A stretch of 64,000 nucleotides of DNA from Gnetum montanum (GCA_015680685.1 MNCI01015542.1:565792-629791), one strand, 5' to 3'. Numbered from the stretch's first letter, positions 21,590 to 34,960 are shown. Program-made: numbers and translations. The notes: generated by a model not told the origin, from the letters alone.

Positions 21590-23870
21590 ATGAATTCCAT
21601 AAACAAGGAGAAATTGCCACCTACTAATGAATTCAATAAGATTCATGACAAGGAGTATAATGAAGAAGACTAGAGTATGCTCATGCAAACTAGAATCTCC
21701 TATGCTCACATTGATCCATATTATTCTAACTTCACATTTGTTTTTCACTATGATGAATAGCTAAGGTGGAGAGATTTATAGGGCAACATTATTTTACCTC
21801 CAAAACATTTTGCACCGTCAATGCTACAAGCAATCCTCATAAGGTCAAACCTTAGCCACATACAAGAAGAATACCACGTCAAAAAACATATGACTAGCTC
21901 TTACCAACCAACTAAAGCTCAAGTAAGAAGGGATGCTATTATGAAGACAAGACATAAGCTTGAAAAGGGAAAGTAAGTACCAAAAATGGTTGTTCTATAG
22001 GAAAGATACAATATTATGTTCCATACAGAAAAATTCTATCAAACCCATGGATCACAATCTCAAATGCTAGTCATTTGTATCAAAGATCCTATCAAAATAC
22101 AATTACATTTAGCTCTTGTGGAAATGCCCAAAGAAGATATGAAAGAATCCACACTAAGGAGGAACTCAAGGCTTAGAACCTTCACTAAATCAAAAAGGGA
22201 TGAATCAAGGAGTCATAGAAGGAGAACTAGCTGGCACCATTCTCCAACTTCTTCCTCTTCCTTTGCACACTCCAAAGAGTATGACAAGAGAGAAAGAATA
22301 ATGAGGGATTATGATAGGAAAAGAGGAAGGGACCTTGAGGGGCATAAGCATCGAAGAAAACATCTTAGTGAAGAAGAGGACAATTACAAGAGAAGAGAAG
22401 AAAGGGATGGATACAAAGAGAGAGAGAGAGTATTATGAACATCAAACAGATCATCACTACAATAGAGCTCACAAACCTAAGGATTATGAAGAACCCCTAC
22501 TAGCCACTCACAATGTGATTAATATTAGAGAAGCAGTGTATATTCCTACCAAGAACATAAGAGATAGTCACATCAAGTGACTAGACATGAACATTATTCC
22601 CAATTTGAAGGTGGATATAATGCAGATCCACAACACCATCTTCAAGCTTTCCATGATGCTTGTGCCCTACAAAATGTTGAAAATGATTGGCAGAAACTAA
22701 AGTTGTTTTCAAGAACTAGAAGTAAATAGCTAGTACAAATCCTTAGAACTAGAATCTATTCGATGATGGAGTACCATGTTAGAGCTCTTTAATGATAAAT
22801 ATCAAAGTTATTTAAAAGTGTATAATTTGATAAAACAGATTCAAGGATGGAAGTAAGGAACACATGAATCCCTTGATGTGGCAATTAACAAAGACTATTC
22901 ATTGTTACATGGGTATCCAAGCCACAAATTTTCTCAAAGGAAGCAACTAAGAGATGTTCTCAATAGGCTATGAAACAAGACAAGAGAAACCATTGAGGTG
23001 TATGCCCAAGGCAAGTTATCCAAGATTATCACTTATTATATTTAGAGACTCATTAACCAAGTGGCAAAAGAAGAAGAAGAGTTAAGAAAAAGAGAATCAA
23101 CCAAAGAATAAAATAGTGATCCCAACATCAGAAAAAGGGATGTAAGAATATGTGAATCATAAGAAAAGGAAACCTTAGAGGATACAATCCAATAAAAGAC
23201 TCTACCCATTCAGAAATTAGTTAATGACATAGCAATCAATATAGAGAGAATATGAAAATTTGTAGATGAGAAATTTGTCATGACACTAAAGATTTTAGAA
23301 GAAAAGACTAAAAAAGTCTTACTTTGAAGCAAGGACAAGAAGAAAAATAAGAGATAATGGGCAAGAAAAATAAAAGATTAATAGAAAGGTTGTTATAGTA
23401 GAGGAAGTAAAAGACTCTAGTTTAGAAAATGATGAAGGATGTAAAGTATGCTAGTATGAACATCCTAAGGGATGTTGTCCTATTATGGCCCATTTATAGG
23501 AGTTTGGGACATATGTAGTTAATCCAAACTTCATCAAGAAACAGATGCCAAAAAGATTACCTTATCCCCAAGGTAACTTTAGATATCCCTATCAATAAAC
23601 ATACTATCCAAGTGGGGCATAACCTCAATCGCATGAATTGTACTAGCAACAGTGGCAACAACCACAAGTGTGGGGAATGCCACCACCAAGATAGTAGTAT
23701 CCATATGAGTAACCTTATCCCTATGGATACTATGTTCAACATCAAATATCTCCAGGGAATAGTTCAATCCATGCTTCCTCTCACTACTATCCACCAAAAA
23801 ATCATTGATCCATTACTTCATAAATGGATTCAAATTCTTACATACCTCAATGAGTAGCTAGTTCCTCACT
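21590..23870 (+). pseudogene. Athila gag, outer element (stops and frameshifts)
   Basis: ATG 21590 opens MNSINKEKLPPT. The frame runs with several TAG/TAA stops to 22438. The segment 22016-22438 is stop-free and rich in Arg, Ser, Asp and Glu (e.g. SRSHRRRTSWHH, RDYDRKRGRDLEGHKHRR). After a frame change comes EEPLLATHNVI, matching DEPPLATTSL of element E gag. Then the Gag core at about 22760-23100 (HESLDVAIN, NKTRETIEVYAQGKLSK, RLINQVAKEEEE) aligns with 42840-43080 of E. The charged stretch is absent from E. Gag normally forms the cytoplasmic particle; this copy is non-functional. Confidence 0.7.
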
Positions 23871-24149
23871 ATAAACTCTTATTTTCCTACCAATAGTACC
23901 ACCACTAGTTATGCAAGAAGAGCTACCAACACAACCACAACAAAAGAGCACTACCTAGGTAGTAACCACATAAGAGGATGTAGTCAAAAATGAACCAAGA
24001 GCCAAGAAACATCATTTTTTTAGGACAAGTCCAACAAAGGTTGAAAGGATGGGTACTTCATCTAACTCTACCTCATTCACACATACTCCTCTAAGGAACA
24101 TTGTGCTTCCAGTACCTATAGACAAGAAACTTACCACTATCATGCTCAT

Positions 24150-24690
24150 GTAAATAATCACATACTTGATTAAAGTAGGAGCACTTTCCAAGAAATAAAA
24201 TAGATCTTAGGAGTCTTTGAGTTTACTTTCAAATAGTAGGACATAAACTGTGCAGAGCTCTCTTAGACTCTTGGTTAAGAGTAAACCTCATATCAAAAGG
24301 TATATACAAGCCCTAGAACCTAGCCCTACCTAAGAAGAGCAACATTTAACTAGAACTTGCAAAATAATGCATTGCTATTCCACTTGGATAGGTGGAAGAT
24401 GTTATTACTACCATTAGTGATTGGACCTATCTTGTTGACATGTTAGTTATCCATGTGGGAAATAACAAAGGGGAATTCCTCATAATTATGGGAAGAGCAT
24501 GGCTTAGCATTGTAGATGCTAAGCTTGAGATCAAAGACTTGTCATGGAAATCTCCAAGGAAGATGAAGTTGGAATTATTGAGAGCCATAAAGTTCCATGT
24601 ATTACATACAACAATAATGGATTCAATTGTGTACACAAAATTTAGGCCATCAAAGATAATGCATGCAATGGATGTATAGAAGATATGTGT
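24150..24690 (+). pseudogene. Athila protease remnant, outer element
   Basis: The frame at 24392-24679 reads LVDMLVIHVGNNKGEFLIIM, then GRAWLSIVDAKLEIKD. This is the C-terminal half of the retropepsin-like domain (the ILGRPFL-type block followed by the DV/EIK strand). The active-site region upstream is broken by stops. Confidence 0.55.
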
Positions 24691-24989
24691 GTATAAAAGT
24701 GTCTACATGCAATAGTCACTCAAAAAGAAGGTACCTAGTGCCTAATCACCAAAAAGAAATAGAATCCAAAATATGCATGAAACTGATGAACAAAATCACA
24801 AGTGCATACACAGAAGAAATAGATAAGTTAGAATAGTTAAAAAGAAAACCTTCTCACATCGAATCACATCAACAAGAAGATATTGAATGGGAAAGATTAG
24901 AAGAGACATATGAACTAGAACCCTTAGAATTAAAATTCCTACTGGATAAACTTGAATACAATTTTCTAAACAATAAGAAATTGGTAATT

Positions 24990-27720
24990 ATAAATGCAAA
25001 ATTTGATGAAGAACAAAGGAGAAAATTGCTAGAAGTAGTAAATAAATGGCCAACTACATTTGCATGATCCTATGATGAGATCACTAGAATCAATCCATGC
25101 ATCTACCAATGTCGAATCTATATAGATCTGGCTGTCAAACCATGGTGCCAACCTTAAAGAAGGTTGAACCCAAAGCTTAAGAAAGTTGTGAAGTAAGAGC
25201 TAGAAAAACTATTGAAAGTAAGGTTAATCTACCCAATATTAGATAGTGAATGGGTTAGCCCATTAGTCATTATACCAAAGAAACATGGTAAGTGGAGGGT
25301 TTGTATTAATTTTAGATTATTAGACATGGCGACATTCATATCTAGTATTATAGCTTTCTAGATGCCTATAGTGCATACAATCATATCCACATTACACCAG
25401 AAGACTAGGAAAAGACTACATCCTCAGTCCATGGGGGGCATTTTCATATAAGCAAATGCTCTTTGTCTTATGTAGTGTGCCCGTCATTCTAGGGACTTGC
25501 ACTTAGCATCTTCTAGAATCAATTTGGCAATGGAGTTGAATTCTTTATGGATGACTTCTCCATATATGGGTTAGATTGTAAATAGGCCTTGGACCATTTG
25601 AAGAATGTACTGAAAAGATGTGTAGAAATCAATCTAAAGCTTAATTAGCAAAAAAACCATTTAATGGTTCAAGATGGTATAGTTATGGAACATAAAGTAT
25701 ATCACAAAGGAATAAAGGTAGATCCAGAGAAGATCAGAGTCATCCAGAATATCACTTAAAGACCACAAACTGTTAAAGATTTTAGATCATTTCTTAGTCA
25801 TACTTCATACTATAGAAGATTCATTGAAAACTTTTTAAAGATTACAAAATAACTGGTGAAAATAACTAAGAAAGATGCATCATTCCTATGAACGAGGCAA
25901 TGTGAGAAAGCATCTAGAACCTTAAAATAGAAATAAATTGAGACACCAATCCTTCAAGCTCTAGATTATTCAAAACCTTTCCACATTATGACAAATGCTT
26001 TAAACTACACATTGGGAGAAATACTAACTCAATTGGACAAGCAGAAAAGACCCTATTATATACACTAAATCAAACGAAGCATCACCAAGGCACAACTTAA
26101 CTACATCATAATAAAAAAGAAGCTAATTGTCATGGTGTATGCACTTGAAAAATTTAGACATTATGTTCTTGGGTATCCCATTTATGTCCACACAGATCAT
26201 AGTACCATCATATTTTTAATGAACAAACTAGCAGTTAGTCCTAGAGTGATAAGATGGCTAGTTATCCTACAAGAATTTGACATTACCATGATTGATAAAA
26301 AATAACAAAAAATATGGTAGCAGATCATTTATCAAGTCTAAGATAAGAATTCCAAGAGAATGATGAACTAGTACCATATCAATTTCCTAATGAAAAACTA
26401 TTTACCAAAACTGCAATGGTTATAGATTTAACAAAGAAATCATGGATGACTAATTACATAACATATCTCACCAAACAAGAACTTCCAATTGAATGAGATA
26501 AAAAATGTAAGGAATAGTTCCTTCAAAAAGTGAAAAGATACATGGAAATCAATGAAAACCTTTACAAGATATGTGCTAATGGGTTAATAAGATGGTGTAT
26601 TCTAGAAGAAAGTCAACCAAGAGTCCTACAAAATGCACACAAAGAATCATGTGGTGGTCACTATGCAGGATAGAGGACAATACTAAAATTAATGATGGTA
26701 GGTTACTTTTGGCCTACCATATTCAAGGATGCACCCCAGTTTGCACAATCTTGTGAAAAATTTTAAAGAGATGGAGGGTTAATAGCCAAAAATGAAGGGC
26801 CACAATAGCAGATACAACCATTGGAACGTTTCACATATGGGGAATTAACTTCATGGACTCCATCACATCAATGTCAAATGGAAAGTCTTATAGTATAGTG
26901 ACAATTGATTATTGCACCAAGTGGACACAAGTAGCTACAATCAAAGAATTTATAGTCAAAACAACTACAAACTTCTTTTAACAACATATGGTGAATAGAT
27001 TTGGAGTACCACACATGCTTATATTCGATAATGAGACTCATTTTATAAGAGCTACATTCAAAAAGCTAATGCAACAAGTTGGGGTGAATCATAAATTAAC
27101 TACACCATACCATCCCTAAGCAAATGGTTAAGCATAAGTGACTAACCAAAAGATCACATAAATATTAACTAGAATAGCTAGTTAATATAAGAAGGATTAG
27201 AGCATGAAACTTAATGATGCTCTATGGACATATAGATCCACTTGGAAACTTCCTATAGGGTATTCCCCATATGAGTTAGTTTACAATAAACTAACTACAT
27301 TACCAATCCAAGTGGAACTCAATATCCTTTCTATTGCCAGCATACTTAATCTTGATTTAAGCATAGCTTAAAGAGGATGTCTTATGAATCTCAATCTTCT
27401 AGAAAAAATTGATTGGTAGCCCAAATGAATAACAAAATTCACAAAAGGTACTCTAAATGTAGGCATGATGTTAGGATAAGACAAGTGTCAATTAAACCAA
27501 GGGATAAAGTCCTTTATTATAATCCTAGCCATGTTCTGCAAAAGCCTAAGTTGCAAGCCTTATGGGAAGGGCCCTACATCATCTATGCTATGTATTGATC
27601 TGGTGCCATGCAAATCTACCACATAATAACCCCATAGAAGCTAATCCTTGTCAATATCCAACAAGTCAAGCCATACCATGACTTTCCTTACTTTTCAAGT
27701 TCTCTAAGTAGTTTACCACT
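24990..27720 (+). pseudogene. Athila RT, RNase H and integrase remnant, outer element
   Basis: RT begins with the Athila-typical RRLNPKLKKVVK, then SEWVSPLVIIPKKHGKWRVC at about 25245-25310. RNase H shows a DYSKPFHIMTNAL-like stretch near 25965. Integrase appears at about 26500-27400: CGGHYAG-like zinc region near 26650, the VNRFGVP-like core near 26990, and the dispersed core residues. A final open piece at 27413-27598 (MNNKIHKRYSKCRHDVRIRQ, ... LWEGPYII) is the integrase C-terminal GPY/F module. Many stops and frame changes make it inactive. Confidence 0.75.
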
Positions 27721-29395
27721 TGGTCAATCTTCCAAATATCCACTTCTCATGATAATTATGTGGGTGTCAAATTTGACACTTAGGCACAAGTTTTTCTTTT
27801 GATATTTTTCTACTTTTTACTTTTTACCTTTTTACTTTTCTTACCAATTTTCACATTCCTTTATACTCTTCCTAATTCTTAATCATTTTCTATTCTTTAA
27901 TACCTTTTAAATTCTCTTCTACATTCTCCATTCTTCTCATTTTTGTATAATTTCTCATCATCTTTCTTATAGATATTTTTGTTGATTTCTTTTAATAAAG
28001 TGTAAAGGAGTAAAACAAGGTGTAGTCCCAATGATGTGAATTTGATCCTATATTATCAAATCATTAGAGAATTGATTCTATATAAAGTGAGACCACATCA
28101 TCCATCCACTCATTTCCAATCATAAGAGGTTCTTACCATGGACATAATGATATTCTTTCCATAATAAAACTAAAATAAACTTCTGATCATTGTGCCTAGA
28201 TAGAAAAGTGAAGAATCAGGTGGGAATGAAAAGGGTGTGACAGCAAGGGTATTTTTGGATTCTTTAAGGCTACTACTAGAAGTCTTATCCTACTATTAAG
28301 TGGTATTATCTACTTGAGATAGAATGAAAAATGAAAGTATGTCTAAAATAAGTGCTAACTTACCATGTCACTAGAAAGACATGTTACCCATACCTAAAGC
28401 AAGTCCTTTGGTAAGCTTGACACAATAATAACATAATAAATGCACAAAATAAAAATTTATGTGGGTTCCACTAGAAAGACATGTTACCCATGCTTGATAG
28501 TAGGTGACTTTTCAGAAATTTCAAGGTTTTTTGGACTCGCATTAGTTATGGGGTTAGAAAGCCATGTTACCCATGCCTAAAAGCACTCCTCTATCCCATT
28601 GTAAAGTATCCTTCAAAAATAATAAAGTGTACTAATAATAAGTCTACTTCCTTAAAATTCATTGCCAAGTGTTAATGCTCTTTATAGTTGTGATAGTCTT
28701 GTGGTTGCTAGTTTTGGAATGATACAATGCAATGTTACTGGTAAGTGGTATAGACTAGGTTTAGATCTTCGATGAAAGGGCTAATGATCACTTTAATCAT
28801 ATATTACACCCAAAATTCACCATGCCCATGGTAAGATACCTCACATCCCAATTTCTACAATCCCTTACACCCATTCCACCTCATTGTTATATATACTCAT
28901 ACTTTAATGGTTTTATATGATATAGTGTTATTTTCTCATTTTAGGCAATACTAACATGTGTGTTTTGGAAGATAGGTATGTTTTACATCCAACTCCTTGA
29001 GTACCTACGAACACTTGTAGATGTGGTTATACAAGGGTACTAAGGGTTGGGGCATGGTTGGAGGAGGATCCTCTTGTATAACTTTTGTGCTTCATACCTA
29101 ATAACCAATTCCACATCATCTTGTGCCTCCAAAACATTTAAACCATCATTTTCACTTTCCTACATACACACAATTGATCATACTTTTAGCAATTCCTACC
29201 ACCCATTTCCTATATACCTCATTAACTTGCTTTGCTAAAGATTCCTTCTTCCACAAACTTTTACTACCAAATTTTCATATTCTAAGCATCATATATGATC
29301 AAGAACCATTCAGACCACCTATATGTCTTCCAAACTATCCACTTGTTTCAATTTTTCTATCAAAAATTACTCAAAATCCAAAATTTTTTCAAGGT
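27721..29395 (+). other. Post-pol non-coding region shared with element E
   Basis: T-rich start, then text parallel to 44281-45640 of element E (e.g. gggtgtgacagcaagggtat here against gggtgtgacatcaaggggac there; tagaaagacatgttacccat against tggaaaggcatgcacccatg). A block containing tagaaagacatgttacccat is repeated three times at about 28373, 28471 and 28557. Conservation between two elements suggests a structural or regulatory role rather than coding. Confidence 0.5.
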
Positions 29396-29472
29396 GACAT
29401 CATAGCTATGATGTATTAGGCCCTAATAGGTCACAGCTACGATGTTGCCACTACAAAAATCTATATATACAC
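29396..29472 (+). promoter_or_regulatory. Internal promoter ahead of third ORF, outer element
   Basis: An 18-bp perfect palindrome acatcatagctatgatgt (29397-29414), related to the palindromic words in this element's own LTR, is followed by tctatatatacacg at 29460-29472. Element E has an equivalent promoter at the same place (45628-45708) built from E's own LTR palindrome. Use as a promoter is inferred. Confidence 0.5.
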
Positions 29473-29691
29473 GTGAGAAGCTAGAAATTTTTCATTCTTA
29501 TCATTTGATGCAGAGGGAGTTGATGTCATTTTTCTAACCCTCTCACCACCAAACTTCCAAGCTTCATGACTTCCTCACCATAACTTCAATTTATGTAATT
29601 CTTAAACCCTCTTGATCACTAGGTGATTAACTTAGATGTGGGGGAGAGCACTACACATAGTTGTGCAAAGTTATGCAAGAGTACATTAAGG

Positions 29692-30006
29692 GTAAGAATA
29701 ATAACAAACAATCAAAATTTGAATAAATAATTGAATAAAAGGTAATAGACTTAATAAATTCTCCTAACTATTTATTCAAATACATAATAAATAAGCGAAT
29801 AACAATTGTGAGAGGCCATAATAATCAAAAGTACAAAGAATAAGAGTTTCTTTTTGAATTTTTTTAACCTTGCAATCATAATAAGAGTTATAAAGTAATA
29901 ATAAGAGTAAATTTTGATTGAATCCAAGAACTAAGAAATTGTTACGAATCATTAGAAACGTAATTAAATCCTTGGATAATCTCAAACAAATCCTTTATGA
30001 TTGTAG
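29692..30006 (+). other. Candidate leader intron before third ORF, outer element
   Basis: A strong donor ttaagg|gtaagaata at 29692 and acceptor tgattgtag at 30006 lie directly before the ATG. Element E has the same pair of signals (46118 and 46184). Splicing is inferred from this conservation. Confidence 0.4.
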
Positions 30007-32006
30007 ATGGCTCCTAAAAGATCCACAGGAGAAGGACACTCACAACAAAGGAGTAAAAGACCCAAAGGAAGGTGACAAGCTACAGAACAAACTCCACAAG
30101 TATATCAAGAGGCTTAATCCTTCAGCATACATCAACAAACACCTGTAACAGAACACTCTACATAAGCTGAGGCTGAAGTACCACTAGCTCTAGAGCAAGG
30201 ATAGTGCCTTACGCTATCAAGCAAATGTCTCCAAGCTAGTCAAGAGAAATTAATTATGAAACTCAACTTTAGGCCGTTTATGGAGTTTACACTTACCAAT
30301 GTCCAGGATAAACTACAAGCCTCTCCTCTTTGACCAATTTTGTCATGTAGTGGAGAATTATACATAGGAAAAGTGTACCAATTTTAGAAAAACAAATAGG
30401 ATGATGCTATAGTCAAGATTAAAGGAGTGACAGTGCCTTATTCAATTGAAGCAATTGCTAAGGCATTGAATATTGTTGTTAATGTTGAAGCAAATATTGC
30501 GTAGATATCCACAAGATTTGACACAGATGCAAAGAAGTTATGGCTACAAAGGGCTTATAACAAAGTAGATAAAGAATATAGTGAATTGTTTTCTAAAGAG
30601 AAGATATATTTTAAGATTAGAACTTATCATATTTTTTCCACCAAAAGATTAAATAGAATCTCTAGCTATGCTACAAGAGGAAGCACCATTCTCATGGGAA
30701 AATTTAATGTAAATATGGCTCATTTGCTATTTCTAGAAATTCAAAAAAGGTTCAAAGAAAATAAGGTAGAGAAACTCACTTTGTCATTCCCTTGCCTCAT
30801 TAGAAGGTTGTGCAAGTAAGAAAAAGTTCAAGGTTACACAAATGATGTCCTACACAAGGCCTAGAATGCATCCTATGCTAAAGTGTCAAAACTAGTGCCT
30901 CCAATGAAAGAGCAACTGGAGAAGCCAGTTTGCATTAAGGGAGCAGTAGGATCCACACCCATAGGAAATGTCCCAATCATGAAATAAGAGCAAGCAAGAT
31001 CCAATGGATCAATGCTAGCTAGTGATAGACCTAGATTAAGTGCTCCACCAACACAACAAGATTATTGATCTTCCATGAGCCACTTGCAACAAATTGTTGA
31101 AACTATAAGCTAGGAAATAGGGAAGGTTCTACAAAGTATAGAGTAAGAGACAATGTGAGCAAACCTACAATATCAATAGGATCCACCAGTGGTCAAATAT
31201 CATTACAAGCAAAAGAAGATGAGGACTAATCATAACAGATATTAGGGAATGTTGCATCCTTTTAAGTTATGTTAGAAACAAGAGAAGGAGCCATAGTTAT
31301 GGTAATGTAACACTAGGATCTAGTAAGAGTAATTGAGCTAATTACTAATCATATTAAAAAATCCTTTAATATTTCCATTATGCTACTAGCAAATATTACT
31401 AGAGCTAAAGATGTCAAAACCATAGCTAAAACCTCTATGATCACATAAGAATAAAAATATATCTTAGATCGACTAATTTAGAAAGGCCAAGTACTACAAA
31501 ACCTTTTTGATATCCCTAGCAATATCGTTGCAGTACAATCTAAGCTTATTTCAACAAAGGGCAAGCTAGTAATGGCAGAAACTAGAGTTGAGCAGGTAGA
31601 GAATGAGGTGCAGAAGTTGCAAATTAAATTAATAGCATTAAAAAATACATAGTGTCAAACTAACTAGACAAATTTACAACTGAACAAGTGGTCCAACTAA
31701 TAACTAGAAATTTGGAAGTGGAGATGGAGAAAGAAAAAGCAATGTGGAACACCTTAGTGGCTAAAGCACAAATGTATGCATATGCTAATGACCTAAATAC
31801 CCTAGAGGAAGAAAATTAAAAGATTTCTATAGAAAACATAAGGTTGACTAATATTGAGAAACAAAAGAATTTCCTTAAAGAGAGTATCCATCAACTTCAA
31901 GAGAAATTTTCTAGAGTCAACCAAGACATGTGGAAATTGGCCAAGAAAAAACATAATACTATCAATGGAGGAAGTTTGGGTAATTCACTAGAAATCAGCT
32001 ATTAAG
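30007..32006 (+). pseudogene. Third ORF (plant-transposon-domain and coiled-coil protein), outer element, 5' part
   Basis: ATG 30007 (MAPKRSTGEGH; element E starts MAPKRGQKEGP). A globular region near 30270-30840 reads GVTVPYS, then EKIYFKIRTYHIF, TRGSTILMGKFNVNMAHL and SFPCLIRRLC. This is the pattern of the putative plant transposon protein domain (PF20167 style) found beside plant retrotransposons. A long coiled coil follows to about 31990 (NLEVEMEKEKAMWNTLVAKA, EKQKNFLKESIHQLQEKFS). Several TAG/TAA stops occur. It is cut at 32006-32011 by element G; the rest resumes at 40596. Function is unknown; it sits in the env-like slot of Athila elements. Confidence 0.7.
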
Positions 32007-32011
32007 ATTAG

Positions 32012-33277
32012 TGCATTTTAATTAATGTCATTCTATATTTCATACAGTTAATTGTTTATTTAATGATTATTTTATTTTATATGTAAGTGGTAAATATTAT
32101 TTTATTATTATTTTATAATTAGTTAATTGGTGTGGTTTAGTTTAATTTAATTTTAGTTAAACTAGTACAATGTCTTATTATATATAATAAGATTATATAT
32201 ACCTCATATAAATTATATTATATTATATATTTTACATAACTATATATATATATATTATATGGTGATAGGAAAGGAGGAGTTACTACCAAATTTGAACATG
32301 CCACTGTCGTTGTCATCAGATAACAATGCCAACAATGATGTTTCGAGAATTTTGCTGGCTGTGAGATGTCGAAATTATCTTCTTCATTTTTGTAATGTCT
32401 CTCCCACCATTTCTGGCAAATTCATGATAACAAAAATGCTAGATTTGGCACCTGCACCAAAAATAATGGATTGGTATCAAATTCTTCCATATCTATTTAT
32501 TATTAAAATATTTATTTTTAAACATTGGTGCAGGCAATGGCATGGTGGAGATTGATGAGGATAAGGCACCAGCCAAGACCGTGGTAGAGAATTTTGCAGA
32601 TTTATTTTGTCACTTCCTTGAGAATCCATATTAATTTAAAACATTAAAAAGCCAAGATTGGCAGAAGTACCGATTTTAATGGATCAGTATTGGGTTTTGC
32701 AATACCCAGATATTATTGTAATATTTATTTTTAAACCTAGTGGCAGTATAAAAAATAATTCATCCGGCACTAGAAAATTTAATTTTCTTTGTAAGGAAAA
32801 AGAAGATTATGCATACACACCAAAAGAAAATTCATTTCTATTGAGAAAGCAGGAAGAAGGAGTTGATACTAGTAAATTCCATGTCACATTGGAATGAATT
32901 ATGCTTGAGATTTATTAAAGATTTGTTGAGCCTTGTGGCAATTTTTATAACTTACAATCAAATTGCTGAATTGTGGAGATAGCAGAGCAAAATTGCAATT
33001 TAGGCAAGCCTCCTTTGTAATCTTCAAATTATTATTTATAATTCCAATTTGATTTAATTATAAATCTTTATTTTTGAACTTATGATTAGAAGTTTGGATA
33101 TAGGTTTATAATTTTACTTAGTGACAGGCCCAAGTATGGAATTTAATGATTTCTTTAACTTTTTAACCATTCCTCCATGGGATACGACTTGCGGGTTAGT
33201 CACAAATGAGGTGACAATTTCTGCAAAGAAATAAAAAAAGAAAATAAATCCAACACCAAATTTTGCCTGGCTCGTCA
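32012..33277 (+). repeat. Left LTR of element G
   Basis: Aligned with 39475-40595. It includes an AT-rich block (tatata runs at about 32180-32260), then ggtgataggaaaggaggagt. The right copy lacks a block of the left copy (roughly 32600-32690). The true LTR start may lie further 5', since the right copy has no purine tract directly before 39475. Confidence 0.75.
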
Positions 33278-33280
33278 ATT

Positions 33281-33297
33281 TGGCACCATTGCAGGGA
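33281..33297 (+). other. Primer-binding site of element G, tRNA-Asp type
   Basis: tggcaccattgcaggga lies 3 nt after the LTR end. It matches the tRNA-Asp site with two transitions, a one-base deletion and one transversion. This links G to the Athila group despite the absent coding region. Confidence 0.65.
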
Positions 33298-33639
33298 GGT
33301 CGGCAGAGTTAATCATCATCAAGGGTTTAGTAAGCTTTAATTTTTATTTTATTTTATTGTATTTTATTTATCTGTTCATGCATTTTATTTTTCTTTTATT
33401 TTTTTTTTCAAAAATGATTTCTTTTACTTGTTTTCCTTGCTTTTTCCATGTAAAAATCTAAAAACATACCCAAAATAACTAAAATAATCAATACCAATTA
33501 AAAAAAACACAAAAATAATAGGGTAGGACTTCATTGAAATTTAATTTTGACATATACTTTGGCATAGATCTTGGAAAAATGGCAATATCCCAAAATTTGG
33601 AAAAAAAAGGTATAAAGACAATCAACCTAATTTTAAAAA
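33298..33639. other. Element G leader, no gene
   Basis: AT-rich, with T-runs and A-runs. No coding signal. Confidence 0.4.
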
Positions 33640-34960
33640 ACCAAATCTACTAATGGGTGACTCGGTGTATTGAAGGAGATGAAGCTTGGAAGATCCTTTT
33701 TAGGCATAATATCTCTTGTCTTGGTATTCACCATAGATGGAAAAATACGCATTGGAGCAATTGGATCATTAGTAAAGACTCTCAGAAGATCAAAGGTTCT
33801 TTCTGATTCAAGCAAATTTGGCAGTGTTGAAGCCAACTTAGAGGTTTGTTGCAATGATAACCTTCCCAGATAAGCTTGCAATCTCTGTCGACTCACTCAA
33901 TCTAATGGTCCCCTATATTTAAAAAGAATGGAGGTTGTCTTTATGATGAATTTTCTCATAGGGCCAATCGTTTTGTTGACCACAATCTCCACCATATTGA
34001 TTAATTATATACTGTTAGAAATGATTCTCCTACCCTCTCTTGGATACATGCGAAAGTTAAATGGGGGTTTCAAAGACAAGATATTATCATTTACCAACAC
34101 ATAGAGCAAGTTCTTTCCAACTTTGTTGTGCATAAGCTGCATACTAATACTCCTTGGTATGATGATTGGTTTTGGCCTGACGGTTTCCCTCTTTGCTCTT
34201 TACGCATCTCTAAAGCCAAACCTTGGTTTCATGTGCAAGTTTTTCAATTCTCCACTCTAAATAGATGTTGGAGTTTACATCTTGAGGACCACCAATGGAA
34301 AACTATTTTTCGTCAGATTTGGACTTCCAAGGCCCAACCTAAGCACCGTTTCTTTTTTTGGTCCTTAGTTCATCAAGGTCTTCCCATCGGACATAGGCTT
34401 CTTTTTTTAGGAATTGATCATCCTAAATGCCCCATTTGTAAAGCGGATGACTCTTTTCAACATGTCTTTTGGGATTGCTCATTCTCTCAACACATTTGGA
34501 AATGGTGTCAATCTCTCAAAGTTTTCCTTCCTAACCATTCTATTGGTTTTCCTCAATGTATCTTTCAAGATGATTGTGTTAAGCATCACCTTCAAAAAGC
34601 CTAGAAAACCCTCTTATTTGAGATTATCTTCTTTATTTGGAAATGTCGCCTAGATGCTTGGTATCAAAACACAAACTACAATGAATTTGACTATGGTATG
34701 AAATGCTCTATTGCTAGTAATGTTCAACTTCAATGTCGAGAACTAGGCTTTATCAATAATATTACCTTTTTCTAAATTTTGAGTTATTTGTATTGGTCTC
34801 TTTTTTCACTGTCGTCCTGGGGGGTGTGATAAGCTTTTGTCTTGTTGCAGATGACTAGGGGGTCATCTTGCAACATTGGGCTCTGTTAAGGTTTTGGTTA
34901 TTATTTTTCTTCTCCAGCTTGTAGCTCACCTTAACAACATCCCCCCACACACCCCCCCTC
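33640..34960 (+). mobile_element. 5'-truncated L1-type LINE fragment (ORF2 C-terminus and 3' end)
   Basis: Coding starts mid-protein with EGDEAWKILFRHNISCLG. The open frame 34128-34604 then gives the RT-associated zinc-binding domain (zf-RVT): QPKHRFFFWSLVHQGLPIGH, then CPICKADDSFQHVFWDC, with Cys and His in place. The 3' end carries a hairpin ttgcagatgac / gtcatcttgcaa near 34845-34875 and ends before a C-rich run. 5' truncation is typical of LINE insertion. It resembles the C-terminus of the larger LINE at 57.8-58.1 kb but is a different copy. Confidence 0.75.
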
